Made by a program: the position numbers and the translations under genes | Notes under the pieces: generated by a model | The model's database searches: none | The model's input: only the letters and a program-made list of their open reading frames with translations | What the model was told of the DNA's origin: nothing | Shown here: positions 51,538-61,226 of the stretch, piece by piece | Position numbering within the stretch: position 1 is the first letter of the stretch | Layout: every line of letters begins with the position of its first letter | NCBI GenBank assembly: GCA_038324085.1 | Contig: JBBQHP010000009.1 | Coordinates: forward strand, 1 to 64,000 | Length of the DNA: 64,000 nt | Reading direction: 5' to 3' | Source: Ga0077523 sp038324085 | Lineage (GTDB): Bacteria > Pseudomonadota > Gammaproteobacteria > Burkholderiales > Ga0077523

Positions 51538-52827
51538 ATGAACGACCTGGCCGGCCCCGAAGACTGGCTCGCACCCTGCGACCTCCCCGCCATCGAGCAA
51601 CGCCTCGAGCGTGGCGGGGATATCTGGACCAGCGGACGCTACCGCCGGTTCGACCTTCACAGTCACTTTCAGCCGATCTTCAGTCTGGCCCACGGCCGCC
51701 CGGTGGGCTTCGAGGCGCTCCTGCGCGGATCGGGACCTTCCGGGGAATCGCTCACGCCGGCCCAGCTGTTCGCAACGCCGCGCGTCTTCTCCGAGCGATT
51801 GCTGCTGGACCGCCTCGCCTGCGCACTTCATCTCGACAACTTCCTCGCGCTGGAACGACCCGGCGACTGGCTGTTCATCAACGTCCAGCCGGATGTCTTC
51901 GTTCATAGCCCGCGCCAGGATGCCTATCTCAGCGAGTTGCTGAAAGCGCGCCAGTTCCCGAGCGCACGCATCGTCGTCGAGGTGCTGGAACAGGCGGTCG
52001 CCGACGAATCGGCGCTGCACGAGGCGGTCGCGTTCTATCGCTCCAAGGGCTGCCTGATCGCGCTGGACGATTTCGGCGCCGGCCATTCGAATTTCGACCG
52101 GGTGTGGGCGGTGCGGCCCGACATCGTCAAGCTCGACCGGTCCATGGTTGCCCGGGGCGCCTGCGATCCGAGCGTGCGCCGCGTGATGCCGGGCATCGTG
52201 TCATTGCTGCACGAAGCCGGGGCACTGGTCGTGATGGAAGGGGTGGAGACGCGCGACGAGGCACTTCTCGCCATGGACTGCGATGCCGATTTCGTTCAAG
52301 GCTACTATTTCGGCCGTCCGGGACGGACCGCGCCCGAGGCGCCGGCGGCCCGTGAATTGTTCGAGCGGCTGTGGCAGGAATTCCGCTGCCGCGTCCGGCC
52401 ACAGATCGATCGCTATCGGAAGGAGATCGCGCCCTACCAGAACGCCCTCGGCTATGGCGCGAGCCTCATGGAGAGCAACCTTCCCGGCGAAGTGGCCTGT
52501 CGCGGCTTTCTCGAACTGCCGGATGCCGAACGCTGTTTCGTGCTCGACGAGTTCGGCGTGCAGAACGGTCCCAGCCTCACTCCGCCCAACCGCGTCAGGC
52601 ACGACGATGCAAGCTTCAATCCGCTCGGCGAGGCCTCGGGGGCCAACTGGTCGCGGCGACCGTATTTCCGCCGGGCACTCGAACACCCCGGACGCGTTCA
52701 GGTATCCCGGCCCTATCTGTCGCTCGCGGGCGCACGCCCGTGCGTGACCCTGTCCATGAGCCTGCGCGTGCACGGCGCGACCGTGGTCCTGTGCGGTGAC
52801 GTGACCTGGAACCAGGATCGCGAGTAG
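51538..52827 (+). CDS. EAL-domain cyclic di-GMP phosphodiesterase with YkuI_C-like C-terminus
   Basis: A 429-residue cytoplasmic protein. The EAL domain (about 40-280) has F-E-A-L-L-R-G (59-61 are EAL), I-N-V-Q-P-D, V-V-E-V-L-E, A-L-D-D-F-G-A-G, V-K-L-D-R and M-E-G-V-E-T, the full catalytic set. The C-terminal domain (about 300-425) resembles the YkuI_C/Cache-like sensor: P-Y-F-R-R-A, V-S-R-P-Y-L-S, C-V-T-L-S-M. No transmembrane helix. It should degrade cyclic di-GMP in response to a ligand. It stands alone, divergent from typA. Confidence 0.87.
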   Translation: MNDLAGPEDWLAPCDLPAIEQRLERGGDIWTSGRYRRFDLHSHFQPIFSLAHGRPVGFEALLRGSGPSGESLTPAQLFATPRVFSERLLLDRLACALHLDNFLALERPGDWLFINVQPDVFVHSPRQDAYLSELLKARQFPSARIVVEVLEQAVADESALHEAVAFYRSKGCLIALDDFGAGHSNFDRVWAVRPDIVKLDRSMVARGACDPSVRRVMPGIVSLLHEAGALVVMEGVETRDEALLAMDCDADFVQGYYFGRPGRTAPEAPAARELFERLWQEFRCRVRPQIDRYRKEIAPYQNALGYGASLMESNLPGEVACRGFLELPDAERCFVLDEFGVQNGPSLTPPNRVRHDDASFNPLGEASGANWSRRPYFRRALEHPGRVQVSRPYLSLAGARPCVTLSMSLRVHGATVVLCGDVTWNQDRE

Positions 52828-52835
52828 CGCCTCCC

Positions 52836-52867
52836 GACCCGGGTCAGGGACGACGACGACCCGGGTC
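52836..52867. repeat. Two copies of a 10-bp palindrome between convergent genes
   Basis: GACCCGGGTC occurs at 52836-52845 and again at 52858-52867, each copy a perfect palindrome. They lie between the EAL stop (52827) and the YbbP-like stop (52945). The copies can pair with each other over a 12-base loop, giving a plausible bidirectional terminator. Confidence 0.45.
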
Positions 52868-52944
52868 GCCCGATCCGCGGCAACCGCGACCGGGCCGAAA
52901 AAAGCCTGCGCCGTCCGCGTGCGCCACTCCGCCCTCGTGCGGCT

Positions 52945-55485
52945 TCAGCCCCGCCGCAACGTATCCATCGGGGTCGCGCGCAGTACGCGCCGGGTCCCGA
53001 TCAGCCCGGCCAGCAGTACCCCGATGCTGCCGGTAACGAGGCCGACCAGCCAGACGACCGGATTGATTTCGTAGGGAACGTCGAGCACCTGTCGGGCAAG
53101 CACCCAGCCGAGCGCCGTGGCGCCGATCGCGGCAAGCAGTCCGGCCAGCGCACCGACCACCAGGAACTCCGCTGCCTGGACGTACGCGAGTTGGGCGGTG
53201 CTCCCACCCAGCGTGCGCAGGATGGCGGCTTCGCGCACGCGCTCTTCGTGCGTACTCTGGATGGCCGCGAACAACACCAGCAGCCCGGCACCGACGCTGA
53301 ACAGGAACACGAACTCCACCGCGCGCACGACCTGGTCCATCATCGCCTGGACCTGCGCCAGCACGGCGGCAACATCCACCACCAGCACGTTGGGAAAGCG
53401 CTTGACCAGGCGATCGAGCAGGGTCGCGTCGGCCTGCGGCAGGTAGAAACTGGTGACATAGCTCGCCGGATATCCATCGAGCATCCCCGGCGGGGCGACC
53501 ACGAAGAAATTCACGCGAAAGCTGTCCCACTCGACCTTGCGCAGGCTCGTCACCGCGCCTTGCAGTTCGCTGCCCGCGACGTCGTAGGTCAGACGGTCGC
53601 CGAGCCTGATGCGCAGGGCCTCCGCGATCCCTTCCTCCACCGAGAACTCGGGCACCGCCGGTGCCGCGTCGCCCCACCAGCGCCCGGCCACGATCACATT
53701 GTCGACCTGCGGCGTGCGCGCCCACGACAGGTTGAACTCACGGTCCACCAATCGGCGCGCCCGATCCTCTCCATAGTCGGCTGAACTGATCGTCCGCCCG
53801 TTGATCGCGGTCAGGCGCCCGCGCACCATCGGATACAGCTTCGGTGCCGCCCGTCCCTCGTCGGCAAAGAACTGCGCCACCGCGTCGATCTGGTCGGGCT
53901 GGATGTTCACGAGGAACCGATTGGGCGCGTCCGGCGGCAGCGAACGCTTCCAGGTCTCGAGCATGTCGCCACGCGTGATCGAAAGCAGGATCAGCGCGAG
54001 CAGGCCCGCGCCGAGCGCGACCACCTGCACGACGCTGCCCAGGGCTCGTCGCGACAGATTGGCGAGACCGAAGCGCCACGCAAAGCCGGCGCGGCGCCCC
54101 GCGGCCGCCGCGGCACCGACCAACCCCCAGGCCGCCAACCCGGACACGACGATGGCCACGGCGAGTCCGCCCAGGACCGTTCCGGCCAGCTTGAGATCGC
54201 GCGTCTGCCACAGGATAAGGGCCGCCACCGCGGCCACTCCCGCCGCATATCCGACCCAGGCCATGCCGCCGGGGGGTCCGAGGTCACGACGCAGGACGCG
54301 CAGCGTGGGCACCCTCCCCAGCGCGACCAGCGGTGGCAGCGCGAACCCGAGCAGCAACACGAAGCCCGCAGTCATGCCCTGCAGCGCCGGCAGCAGCGAC
54401 GGCGCCGGCAGGCTCACCTGGACCAGCGGCGCGAGCAGGCTCGCCAGGCCCCATTGCGCGGCGAACCCGGCCGCGCAGCCGACGAGGCCGGCGACGAGAC
54501 CGAGCACGGACAACTGCAGGGCATGCAGCCAGACCGTGAGCGCACGGCTCGCGCCGAGACAGCGCAGCATCGCGCAATTGTCGAGGTGACGTTGCAGATA
54601 GCGTCGCGCCGCCAGGGCGATCGCCACCGATGCGAGAATCACCGACAGCAGCGACGCGAGGCCGAGGAATTTTTCCGCGCGCTCCAGCGCGCTACGGATC
54701 TCCGGCCGCGCATCGCGCACGTCCTCGACGCGCTGCCCGGGCGTGACCCGCAGGCTCGCGAAATCGCGGAAAGCGGCCAGCGCGGGGCGGCTGCCGGCCA
54801 GCATCAGGCGATAGGTCACGCGGCTGCCGATGGTGATGAGCCCGGTGGCGGGCAGGTCGCGCTCGTTCAACATCAGCCGGGGCATCACATTGAGGAAGCC
54901 GATGCTGCGGTCGGGGTCGTCGATCAGGCGCGCTGCGACGCGCAGTTCGCGGTTGCCCAGGCGAACGCTGTCACCGAGCGCCACGCCGAGGCGCGCAAGC
55001 ACGCGCTCGTCGAGCCAGGCTTCGCCGGGCGCAGGCGCTGCCTGCCCCTCCTCCATCCCGCCATCGGCGCGGGCGAAGCGCAGTCGCCCTTTCAAGGGAT
55101 AGCCTGGCGTCACGGCCTTGATCTCGGTCAGCAGGCTCGCATCGCCGGCCACCACCATGCTCGGAAAGCGCACCGTGTCCACGAGCGCGAGACCGAGCCG
55201 GCGCGCCTCCGCGCGCAGCGTTGCGTCGATCGGGTGATCGGACACGACGACCAGATCGGCGCCCAGCAACTGGGCCGCCTCCGTGGACAATGCGAGCTTC
55301 ACGCGATCGGCGAAGAATGCGACGGTAGTGAAACTCGCCACCGCCAGCAGCAACGAGACGGCCATCAGGCGCAATTCTCCGGCACGCATGTCGCGACCGA
55401 GCAGCCGAAGCGCGAGTCGCACCGCACCGAACCAGCCGAGGGCCTTGCTAGCCACGCCGCCGCTCGTGGAATTCGCCGCGCGCAC
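52945..55485 (-). CDS. YbbP-like ABC transporter permease (FtsX family)
   Basis: An 846-residue permease with two FtsX/MacB-type modules: a first helix, a large periplasmic domain, a block of helices (about 270-500), a second periplasmic domain and three final helices. The C-terminal E-E-R-V-R-E-A-A-I-L-R-T-L-G-G is the usual coupling sequence. Same pairing as E. coli YbbAP, next to tesA. The start is GTG 55485, with a weak ribosome site; a GTG ten codons later is possible. It works with the ATPase at 55558. Substrate unknown, perhaps lipoproteins or lipids. Confidence 0.88.
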   Translation of the reverse strand: MRAANSTSGGVASKALGWFGAVRLALRLLGRDMRAGELRLMAVSLLLAVASFTTVAFFADRVKLALSTEAAQLLGADLVVVSDHPIDATLRAEARRLGLALVDTVRFPSMVVAGDASLLTEIKAVTPGYPLKGRLRFARADGGMEEGQAAPAPGEAWLDERVLARLGVALGDSVRLGNRELRVAARLIDDPDRSIGFLNVMPRLMLNERDLPATGLITIGSRVTYRLMLAGSRPALAAFRDFASLRVTPGQRVEDVRDARPEIRSALERAEKFLGLASLLSVILASVAIALAARRYLQRHLDNCAMLRCLGASRALTVWLHALQLSVLGLVAGLVGCAAGFAAQWGLASLLAPLVQVSLPAPSLLPALQGMTAGFVLLLGFALPPLVALGRVPTLRVLRRDLGPPGGMAWVGYAAGVAAVAALILWQTRDLKLAGTVLGGLAVAIVVSGLAAWGLVGAAAAAGRRAGFAWRFGLANLSRRALGSVVQVVALGAGLLALILLSITRGDMLETWKRSLPPDAPNRFLVNIQPDQIDAVAQFFADEGRAAPKLYPMVRGRLTAINGRTISSADYGEDRARRLVDREFNLSWARTPQVDNVIVAGRWWGDAAPAVPEFSVEEGIAEALRIRLGDRLTYDVAGSELQGAVTSLRKVEWDSFRVNFFVVAPPGMLDGYPASYVTSFYLPQADATLLDRLVKRFPNVLVVDVAAVLAQVQAMMDQVVRAVEFVFLFSVGAGLLVLFAAIQSTHEERVREAAILRTLGGSTAQLAYVQAAEFLVVGALAGLLAAIGATALGWVLARQVLDVPYEINPVVWLVGLVTGSIGVLLAGLIGTRRVLRATPMDTLRRG

Positions 55486-55557
55486 CGGTCGTCAATCCCG
55501 GTGCCGGCGCGGACAAATCGCGCAACGGCCCCACGCCGCCGGAATCATCCCGCATGC

Positions 55558-56236
<679 letters not shown>

Positions 56237-56238
<2 letters not shown>

Positions 56239-56914
56239 GAAACTCCTGTCACTGATGCTCGGAACGCTGCTCACGCTGACCATCGCGACCGCCATTGCGT
56301 TCAATGCCCGGGCGCAAACGCCCCCGGTGATCCTGGTGCTGGGCGACAGTCTGTCGGCCGGTTACGGCCTGCCGCAAGGCAGGAGCTGGGTCGATCTGCT
56401 CCGCGGGAAAATCGAGGCCGAACGGTACGGATTCAAGGTGGTGAACGCAAGCATCAGCGGCGAGACCACCCTGGGCGGTCGCAATCGTCTGGCACCGCTG
56501 CTCGCGCGGCACAAGCCCGCGATCGTGATCGTTGAACTGGGCGCCAACGACGCCCTGCGCGGCGGCGATCTCGCGCGCACGCGCGCCAACCTCCGGGCCA
56601 TCGTCGACGCGAGCGAGGCGGCGTCCGCGCGGGTGCTCGTGATCGGCATGCGCATTCCGCCCAACTACGGGCCGGACTACACCGCACGCTTCAGTGCCCT
56701 GTTCGCGGAAGTAGCGAACGAAACCCGCTCCGCGCTCGTGCCGTTCATGCTCGAAGGATTCGCAACGCGACGCGAATTGTTCCAGGAAGACGGCATCCAT
56801 CCCAACGCGACCGCGCAGCCGCTCATCGTCGACACCGTGTTCCCGAAGCTGAAACCGTTGCTGGACAAGGCAAAGCCGAGCGCCTCGACGCTTTCTCGCA
56901 GCGCGGTCGCGTGA
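56237..56914 (+). CDS. tesA: TesA-like arylesterase / acyl-CoA thioesterase I
   Basis: A 225-residue exported SGNH hydrolase. Signal peptide to A-R-A-Q. Block I is G-D-S-L (Ser 38), block III G-A-N-D (Asn 104), block V D-G-I-H-P-N (Asp 185, His 188). It acts as a periplasmic esterase, thioesterase and lysophospholipase. Its ATG overlaps the start codon of the divergent ATPase gene as CATG, and its own ribosome site is weak. The E. coli locus is likewise divergent from ybbA. Confidence 0.92.
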
Positions 56915-56984
56915 GACAATTCGGCGGCTGTGGAGCCGCGCCGTGGCGGCACGGCCCCGTTCCCCGATCCCCCGCCCGCCATTC

Positions 56985-58046
56985 ATGCGCACCGATACCG
57001 CGACGATTGCCGAGCTCGGACAATTCGACGCATGCCTCGACGTGCGCTCGCCGGCCGAGTTCGCAGAGGACCGCATTCCGGGCGCAGTGAATCTGCCCGT
57101 ACTCGACGATGCCGAGCGGGCGCGCGTGGGCACGATCTACAAGCAGGCGTCCCCTTTTCTCGCCCGCAAACTCGGTGCCGCCCTGGTCGCGCGCAACATC
57201 GCCCGTCACCTCGAGGAGGAACTCCTCGGCCACGACCGTCACTGGCGACCGCTGGTGTATTGCTGGCGCGGCGGAAAACGCAGCGGCGCGATGACGATCG
57301 TGCTGCGCGAAATCGGCTGGGACGCGCACCAGCTCGCGGGGGGCTACAAGTCGTTTCGCACGCACGTGATCGCGCAGCTCGATCTTCTCCCCGTTCGACT
57401 GGACCTGCGCGTCATCTGCGGTCTCACCGGATGCGGCAAGAGTCGCCTCGTGGCGGCGCTCGCCGCGCAGGGCAGCCAGGTGCTCGATCTCGAGGCGATC
57501 GCGGCGCATCGCGGATCGGTATTGGGCGGGCTGCCCTTCGACCGGCAACCGACGCAGAGGATGTTCGAGACCCGGCTGTGGGAAGCGTTGCGCGACCTGG
57601 ACCCGCGGCGTCCGGTGTACGTCGAAGCCGAGAGCCGCAAGATCGGCGTGCTGCGCGTGCCCGAATCGATCATGGCGCACATGTGGTCCAGCCCCTGCGT
57701 GCGTCTCGAATCCGACCGTGCGACGCGCGTGGCGTTGTTGATGAGCGAATATGCGCATTTCCTCACCGATCGCGCCCTGCTTGCGGGTCGCCTGGCGACG
57801 CTGTCAATACTGTACGGGCGCCGGCGCATCGCCGACTGGCTCCAGCTGATCGAGGACGGTCGCTTCGAGGAACTGGTCGCCGACCTGCTGGAGCGTCACT
57901 ACGATCCGGCCTACACCCGCTCGATCGCGCAACGCTTTCCGGATCTCGGATCCGCTGCGCTCTTCACCGTGCCGATCGGAGGCAGCGCTGCGGCGTATGC
58001 CGCAATTGCATCGCAACTTCTGGCCCTGGAACAGGTTCCCGCATGA
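56985..58046 (+). CDS. mnmH: tRNA 2-selenouridine synthase
   Basis: A 353-residue enzyme. The rhodanese domain (1-125) has C-L-D-V-R-S-P-A-E-F and the active Cys 93 in V-Y-C-W-R-G-G-K-R-S-G. The P-loop domain has G-L-T-G-C-G-K-S-R (146-154). It replaces sulfur with selenium on the wobble uridine of certain tRNAs, first making a geranylated intermediate. It needs selenophosphate from selD, not seen here. ATG 56985 preferred. The stop overlaps the ArnT-like ATG. Confidence 0.92.
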   Translation: MRTDTATIAELGQFDACLDVRSPAEFAEDRIPGAVNLPVLDDAERARVGTIYKQASPFLARKLGAALVARNIARHLEEELLGHDRHWRPLVYCWRGGKRSGAMTIVLREIGWDAHQLAGGYKSFRTHVIAQLDLLPVRLDLRVICGLTGCGKSRLVAALAAQGSQVLDLEAIAAHRGSVLGGLPFDRQPTQRMFETRLWEALRDLDPRRPVYVEAESRKIGVLRVPESIMAHMWSSPCVRLESDRATRVALLMSEYAHFLTDRALLAGRLATLSILYGRRRIADWLQLIEDGRFEELVADLLERHYDPAYTRSIAQRFPDLGSAALFTVPIGGSAAAYAAIASQLLALEQVPA

Positions 58047-59719
58047 CGGTGGCCCCCGCGCCGGCCCGCTGGAAGGTCCTGGCCCTGCTGGCGGTCCTCG
58101 CGCTGGTCTGGTTCGCCAACCTCGATGCGCGGCGCCTGATCCGACCGGACGAAGGCCGCTATGCCGAAATCGCGCGCGAAATGGCGGCGACCAACGACTG
58201 GATCACGCCGCGGCTGAACGGCATCAAGTACTTCGAGAAGCCGCCGCTGCAATACTGGTTCACCGCTGCGGCCTACCGCGTGTTCGGTCCCGACGAGTGG
58301 ACGGCGCGTCTCTACACGGCTGTCACCGGCGCGCTGACCATATTGCTGGTGTGGCGCACCGGCCGGAGAATCTTCGGCGCGCCTGCCGGCATGTATGCCG
58401 GCCTGGTCGCGACCGGGATGCTGTGGATGGTAGCCAACGGGCACCTCAACACGCTCGACATGGGCCTCACCCTCTGGCTCACGGCCGGACTCGCGGGCTT
58501 GCTCTGGGCGCAGCGCGATCAGGCAACCCGGACCGAGCGCCGCAACGGCATGCTGTTCGCATGGGCGGCCGCCGCCCTGGCCATCCTGTCGAAGGGCCTC
58601 ATCGGTGTCGTGCTGCCCGCGGGCGCCCTGGTGCTCTATGCCTTGATCGCACGGGACCTGCGGCTGATCGGACGTCTGCACCTGCTGCAGGGCTGCGCTG
58701 TCATGGCGGCGATCACCGTGCCGTGGTTTCTCGCGGTGTCGATCGCGAATCCGGAATTTCCCGGATTCTTCTTCATTCACGAACACTTCGAGCGCTTTCT
58801 CACCACAGTCCATCGCCGGCAGGAACCGTGGTGGTATTTCGGACCGCTGCTGCTCGCCGGAGCGCTGCCCTGGACGCTCCTCGCGCTGCAGGCCGTGTTC
58901 GGGGCCGTCGGGCGCGACATGCCGTCGCAGCGCTTCCGGCCCAATCTGTTTCTGCTGATCTGGTGCGTGTTCGTGGTGCTTTTCTTCAGCACCTCGCAAT
59001 CGAAGCTGCCCTCGTACATCCTGCCGATCTTTCCGGCGCTCGCCTGGCTGATGGGCGATCAGATCAAGCTCATGCGTACGCGGGCGCTCGCCTGGCACGG
59101 CGCCGTGCTGATCCCCCTTGCCGTCGTCGCCGTCTGGCTGGGAGTCGGAATCGAAAAGTACGCCAATGCGCGCACCACGGTCGCCATGTACGCCGCCTTC
59201 GAACCCTGGATCATCGCCGCCGCCGGCGTGATGCTGGTCGCGGCCATTGCCTGCATTTTCTACGCTCGGCGCGAGCACAAGACGGCCGCGGTTCTCGTGC
59301 TGTCGGTTGGCGGGCTGGGTGCCTGGCAACTGGCGCTCACCGGCCACGACGCGCTGGCGCCGTCATTCTCCGCAGCGGCGCTCGCCGCGCAGGCACGTCC
59401 TCGATTGCGGGCCGACTGCCCGATCTACAGCCTGCGCACCTACGATCAGACGCTGCCGTTCTACCTTGGACGCACGGTGACGCTCGTGGCGTTCGCCGAT
59501 GAAATGGCCTTCGGGCTCGAACGCGAGCCGCAACGGGCGCTGCCATCCATGGACGACTTCGCCGCCGCCTGGGCATCGCACCCGTGCAGCTACGCCTTCA
59601 TGGAAAGCGAAACCTTCGACGAACTGCGCGCTGCAGGTTTTCCCATGACGTTGTTGGCTCGCGATACCCGCCGCGTTATCGTCGGCAATCCGCATCTCCC
59701 CTCGGCGACGGCACCGTGA
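58043..59719 (+). CDS. ArnT-like 4-amino-4-deoxy-L-arabinose lipid A transferase
   Basis: A 558-residue GT83 membrane enzyme. The first loop has I-R-P-D-E-G-R-Y-A-E-I-A-R-E-M, the ArnT signature, then Y-F-E-K-P-P-L-Q-Y-W. About twelve helices and a periplasmic C-terminal domain. It should move L-Ara4N from undecaprenyl phosphate to lipid A phosphate. With arnB, arnC and arnA-type genes following, the assignment is firmer than for the gene at 36717. ATGA with mnmH and GTGA with the next gene. Confidence 0.88.
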   Translation: MTVAPAPARWKVLALLAVLALVWFANLDARRLIRPDEGRYAEIAREMAATNDWITPRLNGIKYFEKPPLQYWFTAAAYRVFGPDEWTARLYTAVTGALTILLVWRTGRRIFGAPAGMYAGLVATGMLWMVANGHLNTLDMGLTLWLTAGLAGLLWAQRDQATRTERRNGMLFAWAAAALAILSKGLIGVVLPAGALVLYALIARDLRLIGRLHLLQGCAVMAAITVPWFLAVSIANPEFPGFFFIHEHFERFLTTVHRRQEPWWYFGPLLLAGALPWTLLALQAVFGAVGRDMPSQRFRPNLFLLIWCVFVVLFFSTSQSKLPSYILPIFPALAWLMGDQIKLMRTRALAWHGAVLIPLAVVAVWLGVGIEKYANARTTVAMYAAFEPWIIAAAGVMLVAAIACIFYARREHKTAAVLVLSVGGLGAWQLALTGHDALAPSFSAAALAAQARPRLRADCPIYSLRTYDQTLPFYLGRTVTLVAFADEMAFGLEREPQRALPSMDDFAAAWASHPCSYAFMESETFDELRAAGFPMTLLARDTRRVIVGNPHLPSATAP

Positions 59720-60087
59720 CCGCGCTGTCCTTTGCGCTCGTTCTGACGGGCGTGATGCTCAACGCCGCGGCGCAATTGCTGCTGAAGGCGGGCACCAACG
59801 CCATCGGCCATTTCGACTTCTCGCTGGCGAACGCGTGGCCCGTGGGGCTGAAGATCGCGCAGCAACCGGCCATACTGGCCGGGCTCGCCTGCTACGGCGT
59901 CAGCGTGGTCGTGTGGATCATGGCACTGTCGCGGGTCCAGGTCAGCGTGGCCTATCCCATGCTGTCCCTGGGCTACGTGGTGAATGCGGTGGCGGCCCAC
60001 TATCTGTTCGCCGAGGACGTCAATGCCATGCGCATGGCCGGCATCTTCATCATCATCGTCGGAGTGGTGCTGGTGGCACGGAGTTGA
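59716..60087 (+). CDS. Small EamA/SMR-type membrane protein, ArnE-like
   Basis: A 123-residue protein with four helices. A-A-Q-L-L-L-K-A-G, near the first helix, and S-V-A-Y-P-M-L-S-L-G-Y fit the small multidrug resistance/EamA group to which the ArnE/ArnF flippase subunits belong. Position inside the arn genes makes a role in flipping undecaprenyl-phosphate-L-Ara4N likely. Only one such gene is seen, so it may act as a homodimer. The start GTG overlaps the ArnT-like stop. Confidence 0.82.
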   Translation: MTALSFALVLTGVMLNAAAQLLLKAGTNAIGHFDFSLANAWPVGLKIAQQPAILAGLACYGVSVVVWIMALSRVQVSVAYPMLSLGYVVNAVAAHYLFAEDVNAMRMAGIFIIIVGVVLVARS

Positions 60088-60089
60088 CC

Positions 60090-61226
60090 ATGGACTACCT
60101 GCCTTTCACCCGGCCCGACATCGACGAGGAGACCATCGCGGGCGTCGTGTCCGTGCTGCGCTCCGGCTGGATCACGAGCGGACCGCAGGTCAAGGCGTTC
60201 GAAGCGAAACTCTCCGAATACTTCGGCGGCCGGCCCGTGCGTGCGCTCGTCTCCGGCACCGGGGCCCTGGAACTGGCACTCGAACTCGCGGGCGTCCAGC
60301 GCGGGGACGATGTGATCACGACACCCCTGTCATGGGTGGCCACCGCCAACGTCATCCTGCGCGCGGGCGCGCGACCCGTCTTCGTGGACATCGATCCGGC
60401 GACGCGATTGATCGATCTGGATCGAATCGCGTCGGCGATCACGCCGCGTACGCGCGCGATCATCCCGGTGGACCTTGCAGGACTGGCCGTCGATCGCGAC
60501 CGGCTGTACACGATCGCGCGGAATCACGGCCTGCGCGTCATCGAGGATGCCGCGCAGAGCATGGGGACTTGCTGGCGCGGCCGGCGCATCGGCAGCTTCG
60601 GCGACCTCGTCTGCCTCTCGTTCCACGCCAACAAGAACATGACCACCGCCGAAGGCGGCTGCATCGTGCTGAACGACGCGGACGAGGCGCTGCGCTGCGA
60701 GCGCCTGCGCCTGCAGGGTGTCGTGCGCCTGCCCGATGGTGGGCAGGAAGTGGAAGTGGCGGGTGCCAAGCTCAACCTGACCGACATCGCAGCGCGCATC
60801 GGTATCGGCCAGTTGGCGCGGCTCGATGACTTCAACGCCCGTCGCCACGAGTTGGTCCGGCGTTATTTCGAACGGATCGACCGCTCGCTCGGCTGCGCCC
60901 TGCCGCCCGAGGAATACGCCCACACCAACTGGCACATGTTCCAGATCCTGCTGCCGCTCGATCGGATCGACATCGGGCGCGGGGCGTTCGTCGCGCAGAT
61001 GCACGAACGCGGCATCGGCGTCGGGGTCCACTATCCCGCGATGCATCTGTTCAAGCTCTACCGGAGGCTCGGCTACGGCGAGGGCGACTTTCCCCATGCC
61101 GAGCGCGTGGGTGCGAGCATCGTCACCCTGCCGTTGTTTCCGACCATGGCCGATGCGGACGTGGACCGGGTCTGCGAAACGGTGCGTGATATTCTCAAGC
61201 CGCATCTGCGACCCGAGCACCGATGA
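60090..61226 (+). CDS. arnB: DegT/DnrJ-type aminotransferase, ArnB-like
   Basis: A 378-residue PLP aminotransferase. The PLP lysine is Lys 182 in S-F-H-A-N-K-N-M-T-T-A-E-G-G, a sequence characteristic of ArnB, and E-D-A-A-Q-S-M-G precedes it. It transfers an amino group from glutamate to UDP-4-keto-pentose, giving UDP-L-Ara4N. It begins 2 bases after the ArnE-like stop, and its own stop overlaps the arnC ATG. Confidence 0.92.
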   Translation: MDYLPFTRPDIDEETIAGVVSVLRSGWITSGPQVKAFEAKLSEYFGGRPVRALVSGTGALELALELAGVQRGDDVITTPLSWVATANVILRAGARPVFVDIDPATRLIDLDRIASAITPRTRAIIPVDLAGLAVDRDRLYTIARNHGLRVIEDAAQSMGTCWRGRRIGSFGDLVCLSFHANKNMTTAEGGCIVLNDADEALRCERLRLQGVVRLPDGGQEVEVAGAKLNLTDIAARIGIGQLARLDDFNARRHELVRRYFERIDRSLGCALPPEEYAHTNWHMFQILLPLDRIDIGRGAFVAQMHERGIGVGVHYPAMHLFKLYRRLGYGEGDFPHAERVGASIVTLPLFPTMADADVDRVCETVRDILKPHLRPEHR

